From assembly GCA_024516035.1 (NCBI GenBank), contig CM044964.1, forward strand, positions 28,473,778 through 28,537,777: DNA of 64,000 nt, written 5' to 3'. Shown here in pieces: positions 1-11,400 of this stretch (positions are counted from its first letter, which is position 1; each line of letters opens with the position of its first letter). This DNA comes from Bactericera cockerelli (lineage: Eukaryota; Arthropoda; Insecta; Hemiptera; Triozidae). Under the pieces are notes generated by a model. That model ran no database searches. It was given only the letters and a program-made list of their open reading frames with translations, and was not told the origin of the DNA. A program made the position numbers and the translations under genes.

Positions 1-145
1 TTTATCTTCATTAATATCATTATCTTTATCTCCATCAATAACATTAACATGTTCATAATTAACTTTATCTTCATTGATATCATTAACTTTATCTTCATTG
101 ATATCATTATCTTTATCTTCATTAATATCATTATCTTTATCTGCA
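1..145 (-). repeat. 24-bp coding repeat (VNDINEDK octapeptides)
   Basis: Five or six tandem copies of an acidic octapeptide, in frame within UVSSA, continuing towards the window edge. Confidence 0.7.
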
Positions 146-1967
146 TCAATACCATTAACATCTTTTGGTACTTCCGTTTTCTCACTTTCATCAACGTTTT
201 TATTGCTTTTTGTTAGTGTAATATTAGTATCTACGTCTATGAGATCATTTTGAGTAGTTTCACTACTTTTAATTGACTCTTTTAGTTTATCATTTATAAA
301 TTCATTATCTTTTCTAATGTCCTTTACAAATTCACCAATATTCTCTAATTCCAATATTCCATTTTGAGCAGATTCATTTTCTTTATCAGTTTCCATTTGT
401 TTTTCATGTAGATCTTCGTTGTTTTGATTTGTACGTTCACTAATTATTTCTTTGGTATTCTTTGTCAATTCAGTATTAGTCTGTACTTCCATGGTCTCAT
501 TTTCAGATGTTTCAAGACTTTTACTAGCTTCCAATATTTTTTCTCCAACGTCTTGACTCTCAATCCGATTTTTAGGTTCATGCATTACTTCTTCGTTGTT
601 CTTTGAAGATTTTTTGCAGGAACTGGATGATGTTGAAGATCTATTTCTAGAATGAGATCTTGATTGAGGATGACTTTTTGTTTTAGAAGCTGTTTCTTTC
701 GATGAATTTGAACTATTTTCCTTGGGATTACCAGATGATTTTGAATTAATATCTTTGGAACAGCAGGACATTGAAGAATCATTTTTAGAACTACAAAATT
801 TGGAAGAATTATGTTTTGGACAGCTAACTTTTAAAGAATCGTCCTTAGAGCTACTACATTTTGAAGAATGATCTTTGGAACAACTAGATTTTGAGGAGCT
901 ATGCTTTGAACTACTATATTTTGAAGACTCATTTTTAGGACTGCTAGATGATTTTAAAGAAATATCCTTTAAACTACTAGATTTTGAAGAATTATCTTTA
1001 GAACTACTAGATTTTGAGGAACTATCTTTAGAACTACTAGATTTTGAGGAACTATCTTTAGAGCTACTAGACTTTGATGAACTATCTTTGAAACTTCTAG
1101 ATTTTGAAGAACTATCCTTAGTATTACTAGATTTTGAAGAACTATTCTTAGTACTACTAGATTTTGTAGAACTATCTTTTGAGCAACGAAATTTTGAGGA
1201 ACTATCTTTTGAACAATTTGATTTTGAGGAATTTTCTTTAGAACTACTAGATTTTGAAGAACTATCCTTAATACTACTAGATTTTGAATTATGATCTTTG
1301 AAACTACAAGATTTGGAAGATCTATCCTTAGAACTACTAGATATTGAAGAACCATCTTTAGAACTACTAGTTTTAGAGGAACTATCTTTAGAACTACTAG
1401 ATTTTGAAGAACCATCTTTAGAAGAACTAGATTTTGAAGAACTATCTATTGAACAACTTGATTTTGAAGAACCATCATTTGAAGGACTAGATTCTAAGGG
1501 ACTATCTTTAGAACTACTAGATTTTAAAGAAATATTCTTAAAACTACTAGATTTAGAAGAACTATCCTTGGAACTACTATATTTTGAAGAACCATCTTTA
1601 GAGCTACTAGATTTTGAGGCTTTTTCTTTCAAACTAAACTTCAACAAGTCTCTTGATATGGAAGATTTTGAAATATCTTTTGCACAAGAATCTCTGGCTG
1701 ATTTTTTTTCAGACCGATCTTCTGATAGATGTAGGCTGACTGATGGAGATAGATTTTCAAGATGGTTTTCATTGACAATCTCTTGTTTTTTCATCTCAAT
1801 TCTAACACTTCTCTCACTGTCAGTCTTAATTAGTTTCACATCAGTCTTATTATTCTCCGGTTTGTCTGTCTCTGTTTCGTTCAGACTGAACTCATCAGGT
1901 GCGGGCAGTAGAAGATGGAGACAAGAATCCAAACTAGAGATGGTCGTTGTCATCTCAGCCAGACAAT
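1..1967 (-). CDS. UVSSA: UVSSA large low-complexity exon (5' end of exon seen, runs off left edge)
   Basis: Acceptor TTGATTTCAG precedes 1967. I checked the whole frame down to base 1 codon by codon and found no stop. The first ~30 residues are the conserved CLAEMT...LLLPAP segment. Then come acidic/basic spacer, about 28 decapeptide repeats rich in Lys, Asp and Ser (about 780-1630), more Ser/Arg-rich sequence, Glu/Asn-rich sequence, and octapeptide repeats close to VNDINEDK at the left edge. Composition is typical of a disordered linker. The plus-strand open frames over the same bases are shadows of this repeat. Confidence 0.85.
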
Positions 1968-2832
1968 CTGAAATCAACAAGAGATAGATTGTAAAAAAAG
2001 AAGGTCAAAATGCTTACTTATTCATTCCTCTTAATTTGGAGTAAAAATATTGTTTTAATTTTGGAGAAAAAAAGAACACAAAACGTTCATTCCCAATACA
2101 TGAGGCTGGTATTTCCGGCCCAAACTTGGCCAAGGGAGATTAAATTGAGTAGCTGATATGAGGTACAGTTTGATTTAACGTCCTAATTAGGAAGTTAAAT
2201 CAAATAGATTCATTAGGAAGGGCATCCAGCCGTAAAAATTGAAAGTAAAATGCTTATATTTTTATCCCTCTTTTCTCATGCAGGTGAAAGGAACATTAAA
2301 CCCAAATGCTGATAAAGAGCTGATATTGAGCTGTTCTATTTTATTTATTATTATTTTTAACTCAAATCTAAATCTGTAATTAATTTTAATTTAATAAACA
2401 TTTCTTCAACATGAACTAAAGGACATACACTTCACTCAAAGAATTTGTGAGAGGGAATGAGCCTGCAATGCTGGCTGCATTCCCCCTCTAAATGGCCAAG
2501 TTCAAACATTGGGTGAGGTAGCATGCTGTTCTCCCATTTCCAGTCTGTTCAATCAGTTAGCTTCTCAACTCTATAATTAATTATTTTATTAGTTATAATT
2601 CATGTTTTATATTTTAAATATAAAAAACTTCTCCCAGGGACCGTCTATCCGGAAGGGAACCAAGGATGCCAGAAGCATTTTCTCTTTGAATGGCTAGACC
2701 AAATTTTTGGTAAAGAAAATGATTGGAACGAGAATCGCCCGTAATTCCGTAAATCAATTTCTTTCCCAAATGGTCTAACCATTTGGGAAAGAAATCATTT
2801 CGACGCTCCAAGCACCCAAGGAGCGTCGAAAT

Positions 2833-2868
<36 letters not shown>

Positions 2869-5800
2869 CCACAGCAACAGGGTGAGGTTAATGTGGGTAG
2901 CTGGTACGATTCCCAGCGATGGAGGGTAACACCCCCGTCCTGATCAGGAAGTTAAAACCAAATAGAATCGTTGGCGTTAGGAAGGGCATTCAGCCATAAA
3001 AAAACGTGCTCCACCCTACCAACCTCAACCATGAGGTTGAACAATGCCGACCCCAAAAGCAACATAAGCTAATATGGGATAAAGGCAAGGGAGATATATA
3101 ACAGGTTGGAAAAAAAATTAAATTGAAATGAATTAGATCAGCTCACCATCAAGTTGTGAAGTGAACACATTGATTTCGTCAGCAATGAGATCGTTGGTCT
3201 GACTGTTAGTCAGAGGTAGAGTGACGGGGAGATGAACACTAGAGGAGGTGGGCTGAGTGAATGTTTCTACGTCGTGCAGGCTGGACCCAGTCTGAAAATC
3301 AGACAGAGAATTAGAATTCCCTTGTTTTTTATGTTTATATTTAGAGTAATATATTGCATAAACATCCCAACAATATTAGGATGGGTCAGAGCAAGACTAG
3401 CAGTGGCAATACAGCGTGCAGCTAGTCTGTGTGTCAGAGGAGTGAGGAGAAGATGTAAGACATGGGATGGATTGCTGGGTTATGAAAATGGAATAGATGC
3501 ATGGAAAAGAGACTGATATATCATTTTATTTTAGAAGTTTTTAAGATTATTATTTATAAATGTGAAGGAATAAGTTGTATGAAAAAATTGATCTTTCACA
3601 ATATAGTACAGAGTACACATTAAGTAATACATTTATTACCACAGGCAATAACCCCGCCCTTTAGGTAGGACATTAGCTTTATTCTAATTTTTGTTCTTGT
3701 TTCTTTGTTCAATCTGTTTATTTTTTCTTTATAATTTCATTATATTTTACTGTATATATTTTGTCTTACCTAATAAAGCCTAATATAATAATAAATAATA
3801 ATTTTACTGGTCAGTTCTTTGTTTAAGTTTTTTGATTGCTATTTCAAACACAGGCTTTACATTAAGTAGAGCCCGTGAAAGGGTTTTCTACCCTCTAAAA
3901 AACCCCATTTTTTATGTTTTTAGTTTCTTCCTTGGAACCAATATACATTACTTTCGAGCTTTCTTAACATAAGAAAGTCTTATTAAGTCCAACTTTTTTT
4001 GGAGAGGCTTTATTCATTGTTCTACATTTTTGTAACTATTTGTAACAAACTACTGCTGTTACTGCCACTCACTTCTGTTAATACAAATATACATATAATT
4101 ATTTTCTTAATTATTTTATTGATGTAACCAGCATAGCTACAGCTGGGAGCCAACTTTAGTTGGCTGGAGACCTATCACATATTATTATATGTGATCACCT
4201 GGCTGGAGAACAAACAATATTCTTAGGTGGGATCAGACATTGTGACAACTTGATTTTTTTATATGAGCCATTAAATCTTCTAGAAAAGTACAACATAGCC
4301 TTAAATTACTGAATGTCTTCCCTATAGGATTATTTGCATCCATAAATAATAATTAACACTTACCTGACGCTGATACAAGGTACACACATAACGGTGACCA
4401 AGCTTGAGACGGAAAAACTTGGGCTTTAGTCCATAGAGATCATACCACTGCTTGATCATCAACATAGCAGTATGACACAAGAGATCGGCTTTCTCTTTGG
4501 GTGGTGGTAGTTCATGGCAGGTGAAGGAGAGTTGCATGGAAGAGCTGTCCTGAAGAACCAATGGAAATATTTCCGGCAGATCTCCAATGAGTTGAACCCG
4601 GAACACTTTAGAACATCTAAAGTTAAAATAAAAAACTTGTATTTAATTATTAATTAATTAAAGTTATGATATTTGTGTTGATCTTTTTCATGCTGTCACA
4701 ACTACTCTTGCTAAATACTCTTGCTGCTAAATATTCTACTAAAATTGGGACTTGAACCACTAATATGAGAAAAAAATTCCAGTCCCTTGAATTTTCTCAC
4801 ACTGTAAACCCAGGTTTGACTGTATTATATAATTGTTATAACCAGCTTGGCTACAGCTGGAGGGAGTGATGGTCTCCATCAAACATAAGTTATTTGTAAG
4901 TTGGCTTGTCCTGAACCACATATTTCTATGTGTGATCAACCATCATGAGAAATTGAGGTTTTTTAAAGGCAATAAACCTTTGCCAAAATGCAAGCAAACC
5001 TGTCTTGTTAAGGACCAACCTTAACAAGAGATTCCATTTTCAGTTTATAGTCCTCTAGCAAGACAGTATCATGATATGTAACTAACACACCTGAGCAAAA
5101 TGTGAATTCCTTGGTTTTAAGGAGGACATAGCTACCAAAACAAAAATATTATACATACCTCAAAAGTTGGTCACATATTTGCAGTGAACTCAATCTAATT
5201 TGAGAGTGATCCTTGTGTAAGTTTTCAAATAAATTCTTGTAAGCAAAGTGAATGAGATCATCTGATTTCCTGTATGAAAACAAATGATTTGTATTTGATT
5301 TTATTTTATAAATTCATCTTTTATAAAACATGATGTATCCCTGATGATTAGTGTGAAGGGCAAGCTTATAATAAGACATCAAAAAAAATTGATTTTACAC
5401 AAATAGACACAATACTTTTGATATCTCTACACAGGTATGTATCACTTTGAATGATTTTTAATCTAGTTTTAAGCCAGTGTTTCTTTTTACATATATGTCT
5501 ACACTGGAAATGAGGTTGCAAGTATTACTACCTACAGCCATATTACCCAACAATAATACGTTATACAAGGAGGAAAAAAAGTGATTGTTCTAGAACTTGA
5601 ATTTTATCACAATGACCTTTATTACTTTTCTGATTAATAACTCATAGAACAAAACAAGCTTTCATTTAAGGCATTCTAGGCAATATCCTGACATAAGTTC
5701 TCCAAAAAAAAAAATACCAAATCTTTCATATCAAATTTTTGACCTTTTTTTCAGACTTTTCAGGTCTTTTGTCAGAGTTTGCCTAGGAACTTAAAATTTA

Positions 5801-6675
5801 TGTATCACAATGACATTAATGGGGGTAAAGAAAATTAATTAATTGTAGTAACATTAACATAATATTTATGTATTAATAGAATAGGGGAACTTGAGAAGAA
5901 AAAAAAATCCCTTGACATCTGATTTCTAATTGTTTCTTTCTGAAGGGTCATTCATAATTATGTGTATGTCAAGATTATTTGTATAAAAAACAGCATGTTT
6001 TAGTGTATTGGAAAGGAACTGGGAAGATTGATAAAAAAATCCTCCCCCGCTGGGAATCGAACCCAGGTCACCATGTGTGCAATGCCTAGCGCGCTAACTC
6101 ACTCTGCCACAGTGACTACTACGCAAAAACGCTTGCATACGAGTCTGCAACCATTGGGACATTTTCATCTTTACTATTCAAGGTCTAAAACTTAACTGAC
6201 CAAATTTCGTATTGTGCGCATGACACATAATTTTTCTCTTCTCTCTTTTTATAATTTAATATTTCGTTACATAATTTCGTCACATAATTTTGGTTATGTG
6301 CCAGAGCAAAGACATGAAAATGTCAAAAAGATTGTGGGACACTTCACATCACTCTTTTTTTCTTTTAGGACCTTGGTTTTTGGGAAGTGACATTGACTGT
6401 AAGAACAGACATCTTACAGATTGCAGCAAAATGCCTAGTGGCAAATTCAGTCCAGGATTAAGTCAGTCTATTTGTGCCCATGCAATTCATACTTACAAAC
6501 ACAAACACTTCATTTCCTCGAAGTACTTGAGTTCTAAAGTATCGAGTCCCGTGGTAGTCAGGACTTTGATCAATTTGGCAAGTCTCCTTCGATCCTCCTT
6601 CTCTTCGGACGAGAGAGAATCAGAGAGCTCTTTACATTTTCTTGGGCTGCTGAAGGATTTCTTCTTTGAATTCAT
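1..6675 (-). CDS. UVSSA: UVSSA (UV-stimulated scaffold protein A), five exons, 3' end outside window
   Basis: Known role: UVSSA binds stalled RNA polymerase II and brings in USP7 and TFIIH for transcription-coupled nucleotide excision repair in the nucleus. Coding exons seen: 6497-6675, 5159-5269, 4364-4616, 3147-3291 and 1-1967, all with GT-AG borders and phases that match. Residues 1 to about 185 follow the family N-terminal VHS/ENTH-like helical domain: a KLIKVLTTTG-type start, then DHSQIRLSSLQICDQLLR (vertebrate EIRLSAFQI region), then LPPPKEKADLLCHTA (family LPPPREAAQRLRQAT) and LKLGHRYV (ALGYHFL). CLAEMTTTISSLDSCLHLLLP matches the family ESCLTEVESCFRLLVP segment. At least 885 residues are in the window, already more than the ~709 of human UVSSA, because of Ser-rich repeats. 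The C-terminal conserved region and the TFIIH-binding segment are not in the window. Start is the first ATG of the conserved frame. Confidence 0.9.
780..1630 (-). repeat. 30-bp coding minisatellite, about 28 units (KDSSSKSSSS-type)
   Basis: On the minus strand the unit is close to AAAGATAGTTCTTCAAAATC plus ten more bases, read as K-D-S-S-S-K-S-S-S-S. Units keep the 30-bp period, so the frame is kept, with point changes such as K-D-G and E-for-K. Each unit is a dense cluster of possible Ser phosphorylation sites next to Asp and Lys. It lies inside UVSSA. Confidence 0.85.
2075..2255 (+). repeat. SINE-like fragment (family D body)
   Basis: Shares 'catgaggctggtatttccgg', a gap, 'gatttaacgtcctaattagg' and 'aggaagggcatccagcc' with the fuller copies at 48985-49320, 56592-56935 and 58895-59175. 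Lies in a UVSSA intron. The rest of 1968-3146 is AT-rich intron with the hairpin block listed separately. Confidence 0.6.
2757..2875. repeat. Two back-to-back hairpins followed by a poly-T tract
   Basis: 2757-2795 is a near-perfect palindrome (arms around CCCAAATGG/CCATTTGGG), followed at once by 2796-2833 (arms CATTTCGACGCTCC/GGAGCGTCGAAATG), then about 35 T residues. The block is followed by a family D SINE tail (2878-3060). Likely a decayed foldback element in a UVSSA intron. Confidence 0.5.
2878..3065 (+). repeat. SINE-like family D tail
   Basis: Carries 'aggttaatgtgggtagctgg', 'tacgattcccagcg', 'aagggcattcagcc' and 'accatgaggttgaacaatgc', as in the copies at 48985 and 58895. Confidence 0.65.
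3147..3291 (-). CDS. UVSSA: UVSSA coding exon 4
   Basis: 145 bp, acceptor TTTTCAG before 3291, donor GTGAGC after 3147. Encodes a Thr/Ser-rich linker ending in DEINVFTSQLD, leading into the conserved CLAEMT segment of the next exon. Phase 0 in, phase 1 out. Confidence 0.8.
3640..3700. repeat. Dispersed repeat family G
   Basis: Contains 'aggcaataaccccgcccttt' followed by 'aggacat'. The same end recurs at 11985-12050, 14450-14490, 38505-38560, 39355-39415, 40465-40530 and 62505-62565 in both orientations, often beside AT-rich sequence. Probably the conserved 3' end of a SINE or LINE family. Confidence 0.6.
4115..4245 (+). repeat. Dispersed repeat family F fragment
   Basis: 'gctacagctgggag' with 'ttagttggctggagacc' marks the family seen at 4830-5080, 8955-9260, 9640-9815, 10446-10640, 17905-18075 and 37436-37690. 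Confidence 0.55.
4364..4616 (-). CDS. UVSSA: UVSSA coding exon 3
   Basis: 253 bp, acceptor TTTAG before 4616 and donor GTAAGTG after 4364. Encodes the rest of the VHS-like domain: FRVQLIGDLPEIFPLVL, the LPPPKEKA motif and WYDLYGLKPKFFRLKLGHRY. Ends in phase 0. Confidence 0.88.
4830..5080 (+). repeat. Dispersed repeat family F
   Basis: Long copy with 'ccagcttggctacagctgg', a 'gtgatggtctcc' block, 'acatatttctatgtgtgatc' and a 'caagcaaacctgtcttgtta' end. Sits between UVSSA exons 2 and 3. Confidence 0.6.
5159..5269 (-). CDS. UVSSA: UVSSA coding exon 2
   Basis: 111 bp between acceptor CAG (5272-5270) and donor GTATGTAT. It encodes the helix pair with HKDHSQIRLSSLQICDQLL, the best-conserved VHS-like stretch. 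Enters after two codon bases and leaves with two. Confidence 0.85.
5585..5825 (+). mobile_element. Helitron-interior fragment
   Basis: Resembles the inside of the Helitron at 20298-24554: 'gaacttga' then 'tatca', 'aagctttcatttaagg', 'gacctttttttcagactttt' and a repeated 'gaacttaaaattta'. No Helitron ends are seen here. Lies in UVSSA intron 1. Confidence 0.5.
6030..6125 (-). repeat. tRNA-derived SINE, family A head
   Basis: Minus-strand copy with B box 'GGTTCGATTCCCAGCGGG' and A-box region 'GAGTGAGTTAGCGCGCTAGG'. Only the tRNA-like head and a short piece of body remain. Confidence 0.75.
6126..6325. repeat. Dispersed repeat family I
   Basis: The same ~200 bp occurs inverted at 27245-27670, including 'gcaaccattgggacattttc', 'ccaaatttcgtattgtgcgc' and 'gccagagcaaagacatgaaa'. 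Confidence 0.65.
6497..6675 (-). CDS. UVSSA: UVSSA coding exon 1
   Basis: ATG at 6675-6673 opens a basic, Ser-rich leader followed by the first helix of the VHS-like domain. The frame is open a little further upstream but has no in-frame ATG there. Donor GTAAGT follows base 6497; the exon ends with two bases of a split Leu codon. Confidence 0.85.
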
Positions 6676-6839
6676 TTTCTGGAATTTTCTAGTGTACACC
6701 AGGTTTCCCCACAGTAACTAGCTTAAGTGTGAGAATACTTTTTCTACAAGTTCACAACATTAGTTAGCAGTTTGAAAGATGAAGAAATTAATAGAAATAA
6801 TGGAAATTACTTGTGTTCTCTTGTTAAATCTCTAGATGA

Positions 6840-7115
6840 AAAGCAAAAGTTGATATAAAATTTCACAACTTTTTGAAATTTTGATAAGTTTCAGTTATTT
6901 CAAAATTCCCGCTTGAAAATAATTTCTCGATACTTCTAAAAACCCAATTGCAAATCCAAGAATCCTGCAAATGAAGAAATCTGTGGTTTAGGATGTGGAA
7001 AATCCAGCTGGGATTCCACTGAGTGCAACATTTTGTTGCGCAACGTCTCATGCTCCGCTCACTTTTTTTTCTCTCGAGATTTCAACATCACGGACGTTGC
7101 TTAACTTCAGTGACA
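6840..7115 (-). promoter_or_regulatory. ~270-bp element upstream of UVSSA, shared with NUDCD2 upstream region
   Basis: Read on the minus strand, this matches 25150-25440 in blocks: 'cactcagtgg' + 'atcccagctg', 'cagatttcttcatt', 'atttgcaat' + 'gggttttta', and 'ttttcaagcgggaattttga'. Both copies lie just upstream of a gene and in the same orientation relative to it. GCGGGAA is an E2F-like core and TTTTGAAA contains a CHR-like TTTGAA. A 5S-like piece 'gaagttaagcaacgtcc' lies beside each copy. It may be a promoter-borne repeat; a promoter role is inferred only. Confidence 0.4.
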
Positions 7116-8032
7116 GTACAAGAACTCGTGTATTCAATATGCCATGGACAATGGCTTATGTTGTATGTTGGTGCAAAACAAATTCATTCTGGGAAAGTTG
7201 GGAAAATAATTTTTACTTCATAGATGCACTGTGATTGCTAATTCAAAATAGATTCCGTTTATTTTTTTATATTAGAACTTTAATGATAGGACAACATTAA
7301 AGAACCGATTACAATTTATTCAACTATTTCAAAACAAAGTTAAACAAGTTGATAAAGGGTTCTCCGGCGGATTTAAAATTGCCAAAAATTAACATTAGTT
7401 TTTGGAGAAAAAAAAAAAAATTCGGGATCTCGATTTTTTCATCTAAGATTTGATACAATAGAACGAGCGCTAGGGTTAGTAATTACCACAAAATGAATTA
7501 TACCTAGCAAGATCAAAACTCCTACTAAATGCCTTGTGAATGCCTTTTTCATCAAATAAAAATAGTAAAAACGTGATATAATTCTATAAAATTACAAGTA
7601 AAAATATATAAAATTACTATACATAATAAAAACTAAAGCATACAACAAGAAAATAAATTTAAAATAATTTGAGTCTCTCTTTTTACGTTTTTTTTTTTTT
7701 TTTTTTTTCTTCACAAAATCAATTGGAATGAATTCAGCAAAAGCTATTCATACCTAGTGAGGCTAAATGAGCAGTTATTAGTATGAGTGCCGGCATAACC
7801 AGAGTATAAAGAAAATAATGTTAAAATCAACCAATAAGAAAAACCCATCCCAAACTTGGGAAGATTTTGTGAATCATCTCTTATTCATCTCATAAAAATA
7901 TGTTCATTGAGTAAAAAGTGGTATTTAAAAAAATTCAAGTCAATTGAAAGGAACTCTTACTTGAACTTAACTTTAAACAGTTTTGGTATAGTTTCATTGA
8001 TGATCAATAAAGAGAAAGCAATGGGAAATATG
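7116..8032. other. Intergenic, AT-rich, no gene seen
   Basis: Between UVSSA and the HURP stop codon. Contains a poly-T run near 7691-7708 and short open frames without family resemblance. The HURP 3' UTR must lie in the right-hand part. Confidence 0.6.
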
Positions 8033-8418
8033 TCACACTCTAATACGACTGGGTCTCAGAACAAATCTTCCACTCGACGTTGACGATGTGGAACTTGGCG
8101 TTTTTCTGGGTGTACCACGCGGGGTTTTTCTGGGGGACATCACTTCTTTTTTATCGTTCAATTGTGATGTATTTTCGAACTCGCCAAAACTAAATCGCAG
8201 CGGGGCTTTGGACACGCGTGGCGATTTTCGTGGTAAAAACGTCATGGTTGGTTCGTCAACTGGCGAGACAGGGGTCTCGGGTTCGAACACACTTGTGTCG
8301 ATATTCTCGACGGCATCCGGTGTGAAAGATTTGTGAGGTGTTTTGCGAATTTGTTTTCTTGGGGTTTCGCGAGGAGTGGAGAATATATCTTCTGCTTCTT
8401 CGTCATTTGACTCTGACA
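8033..8418 (-). CDS. DLGAP5: HURP exon 11 (stop codon)
   Basis: Acceptor CATTTCAG before 8418; TGA at 8035-8033. Contains SESNDEEAED, STPRETPRKQIRKTPHK and SPRKTPRGTPRKTP, with many S/T-P sites, and LRFSFGEFEN, which may match the vertebrate ISFGGNL end. Confidence 0.88.
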
Positions 8419-11400
8419 CTGAAATGAAGAGCAAAGAATATGATGGGCTACTATCTACATCTACATACCTCTGAATTGCAAAACAAATCTTCAAGTATGA
8501 AAACGGCAAAACACTCTATACATATAAAGAAATTGTTTCGTTAATAAATCTTAATTAATACCTGTAAGGGATTATATCGGTGTATGTACAAATTGCATTT
8601 TTTTTTAAATTAATTTAATACTAATTGTATAAAAATAAAGTAAATGTATGTACAAATGAGTATGTGACTGATGAGTCAGTTATTGCTTGCGATTGATGTT
8701 TCAATTCATTACTGCAAGTGTAGACTACTAATAAAAAACTTTTTTTTGTTGTCTTAAACGTTTTGACTTTATATTTATTCATGTAAGAATTTGAAGCCAC
8801 AATAACTAAATGAAAACTTACATGTGAAACAAATCTTCTTGCCCCACGGGGTAGCCGTCTTTAGTTTACGGCCCGGCTTGGTGCTACTCTTCAGGATGCT
8901 CTTCGTATCATCTGATGGGCTGCCCTGAAAATGAAATTAAAGTACAATTAGTTGTTGTTGCTGTTGTTATAGCCAGCTTGGTTACAGCTGGGGGAGTGAT
9001 GGTCTCTACCTAGCGTGTAAATTTAAGAAGTGTGGAAATCTCAAATGAGTATAATATTTCTCGCGGTCTATTTATGTTTACATTTTGATATATTTATGTT
9101 TACATTTGATACGGGTGAGGGACGAGGAGAGGAGACTCCTTTGCGATACTAGCGCTGAGGACGCCACGATGTAGGCCGGCGGGGGCTGCTTTCCACACTT
9201 CTTAATTCTACACGCTATGGTCTCTATTTAACTTTAGTTGAAAAGTTGGCTCATTCTATGTACGAAAATGATTTGTTGTTGTAGCGGCGTGTGCTACTCC
9301 TGAATAACTCTGATGGTCTCTAATATAGTTGTGTCTCTTTAGAAATTATATTTGGAGAACTATGTGTGTGCTCGTTATAAAAAATCACATCGTTCAAACA
9401 ATTTAAATAGAGTTTGGTACACATTTCCGTTGAAACCTGGAAAGTACACAAAATAGACTCAGGTCACCAAGGTTGAGCTTAACACCAAGACTAAACAGGG
9501 GACAATTTTTTTACTCAACCCAGATAAACCTGAATACTTTTTTTTATGGAATTTTTATTTCAATAAATAACCAACTAAAATTACAATTTATCATCATTTA
9601 CATACAGTTCTAGCACGTTAACCACACTGACTAGCAATGCTTGATTAACTATGCTGTTAAATTTATTGATAATGCGATCAGCCATCTTGAGAACTTGGGC
9701 TTTTTATTTATAAGCCATTAAACTCTTGGTACACTGCTAGCTAGACTGGCTTGTTAGGGTTGAATAGTTCGTTATCTGGTTTTAGTCCTCTAGTAAGACA
9801 AGCATAATACTTCACTGGACTAACCCCCTTGAAGCAGCTGCTTTTCTCGACCTAGAAACAATGTGATCAATGATGTAGACGCAAACGTTAACAACAACAA
9901 CAACTATACTTACTATGAAATCCAGCAGAGTTGTAGACGCCAGGGTTTTGGCGAGAGGAGACACGGCAACAATGTTGAGGCTCGACATTTTGTTCTTGAG
10001 AATGCTCTTCACATGGGGGGTACCAGTCGCGGGCGCGCGGGGGGGCTCTGAGGTCTTGCTGCTTCTTGTCTTCAGAGATATTGGGCTTTCGATTTTGAAG
10101 AAACCTCCTGGAAAGTTCAAATTTGTTTTGCTGTTATTGTGTATTTTAAAAACCTGTTTTTTAAAACTTTAATGGATGGAAAGAAATGTTTTCACAATTA
10201 AAATTATCTGTGTACAGAGAAGTGAGGAGTTGTACTAGATGTAAATGAATATCAGAACATACCTGGACAGCTGTTTCGAGCTTACTAGTATTGAATATCC
10301 ATGTCATTAACTAAACTCTCTATTTTAATAATTTATTCTCTGATCCAACACTAATATTTTTTTTTCTTCTTGCTTTACTTTTGCCTGTCTGTGGCCCTAG
10401 CCCTCGACCTCAAGAGAAAAAAAAGCCTTCCCTGTATCTGAGATATTGTTGTTGTAACCAGCTTGGCTACAGCTCATCCTGAACTAAATATTTCTATGAG
10501 GGATAAACTATCGTGAAAACTTGGGACTTTTTCTTTATAAGCTATTAACCTTTGGGAAACTGCAAGCTAGCCTGGATTGTTAAGAGTTGGACAGTCTGTT
10601 TTCTATTTATCGTCCCCCAGCCAGACACATCTTAGCTTATATTGTAAGGAATATGAGAAGTGTTGTGTCACTTCTCGACCATCAGAGGGAGGAATACTAC
10701 GGGATGGGCAAGCCACAACACAGACCATAAGCGTCTACAGAAGCTACTGTTTCATGGTTACAAAATAAAAAAGTCTCTGAAATACTCATCGTTATAAATG
10801 TAAAATAAATAAATAAAAAAAAAACTCACCAGCAAATACTTTAGTTTGATCAGACATATCTGGAGTGATATCCGTCTTCGCTTCTGTTCGTTTATTTCGG
10901 ATGAAATCCGCGATTCTGGACTTGGCTCCCACTCTGGCCGCTGTTGTTTTGCTTCCCACCTTCGCCTTCTGTTTTCTCTTCTCGTTTTCCTTCTGTCGCC
11001 TCTCCTCTTCCTCCTTGTCCACCCAGTCGTCACTCTGCAGTCGCTTCAATCGGTCGAATTTCTTGTACATGAGCTCCACCTGAAAATAATATTATTAAAC
11101 ATGTTGGATCAAGTTTTATTTACAAATAACATAGAATATATACATACATAGAAATTAAAATTAACAAAACAAAACTTGATCAAGGGCGGTGCTAATGCCA
11201 ACGGCATTCTCTTCTAATGTTTACTAATTTTCGGTAATAGACAAGACCTGAAAAAGAGCGATTTGTGTTCATTCGTGGATAACATAAAACATATTTCGGG
11301 ATCCAAAATACTTCATTTTTTTGCAAAGTGTAAAATGGTGAGTGCGAAGTTCTTTTTTAATTCTTTCTTGATTTTTTCTTAAATGATTGAGCGTCTTATG

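Noticed and set aside
875..1987. Long plus-strand open frames with FEELSLELLD repeats
   Set aside because: They mirror the minus-strand KDSSSKSSSS repeat of UVSSA; the minus strand has splice sites and conserved UVSSA sequence.
7856..8083. Short plus-strand open frame near the HURP stop
   Set aside because: Antisense to HURP exon 11 and its 3' UTR, no conserved sequence.
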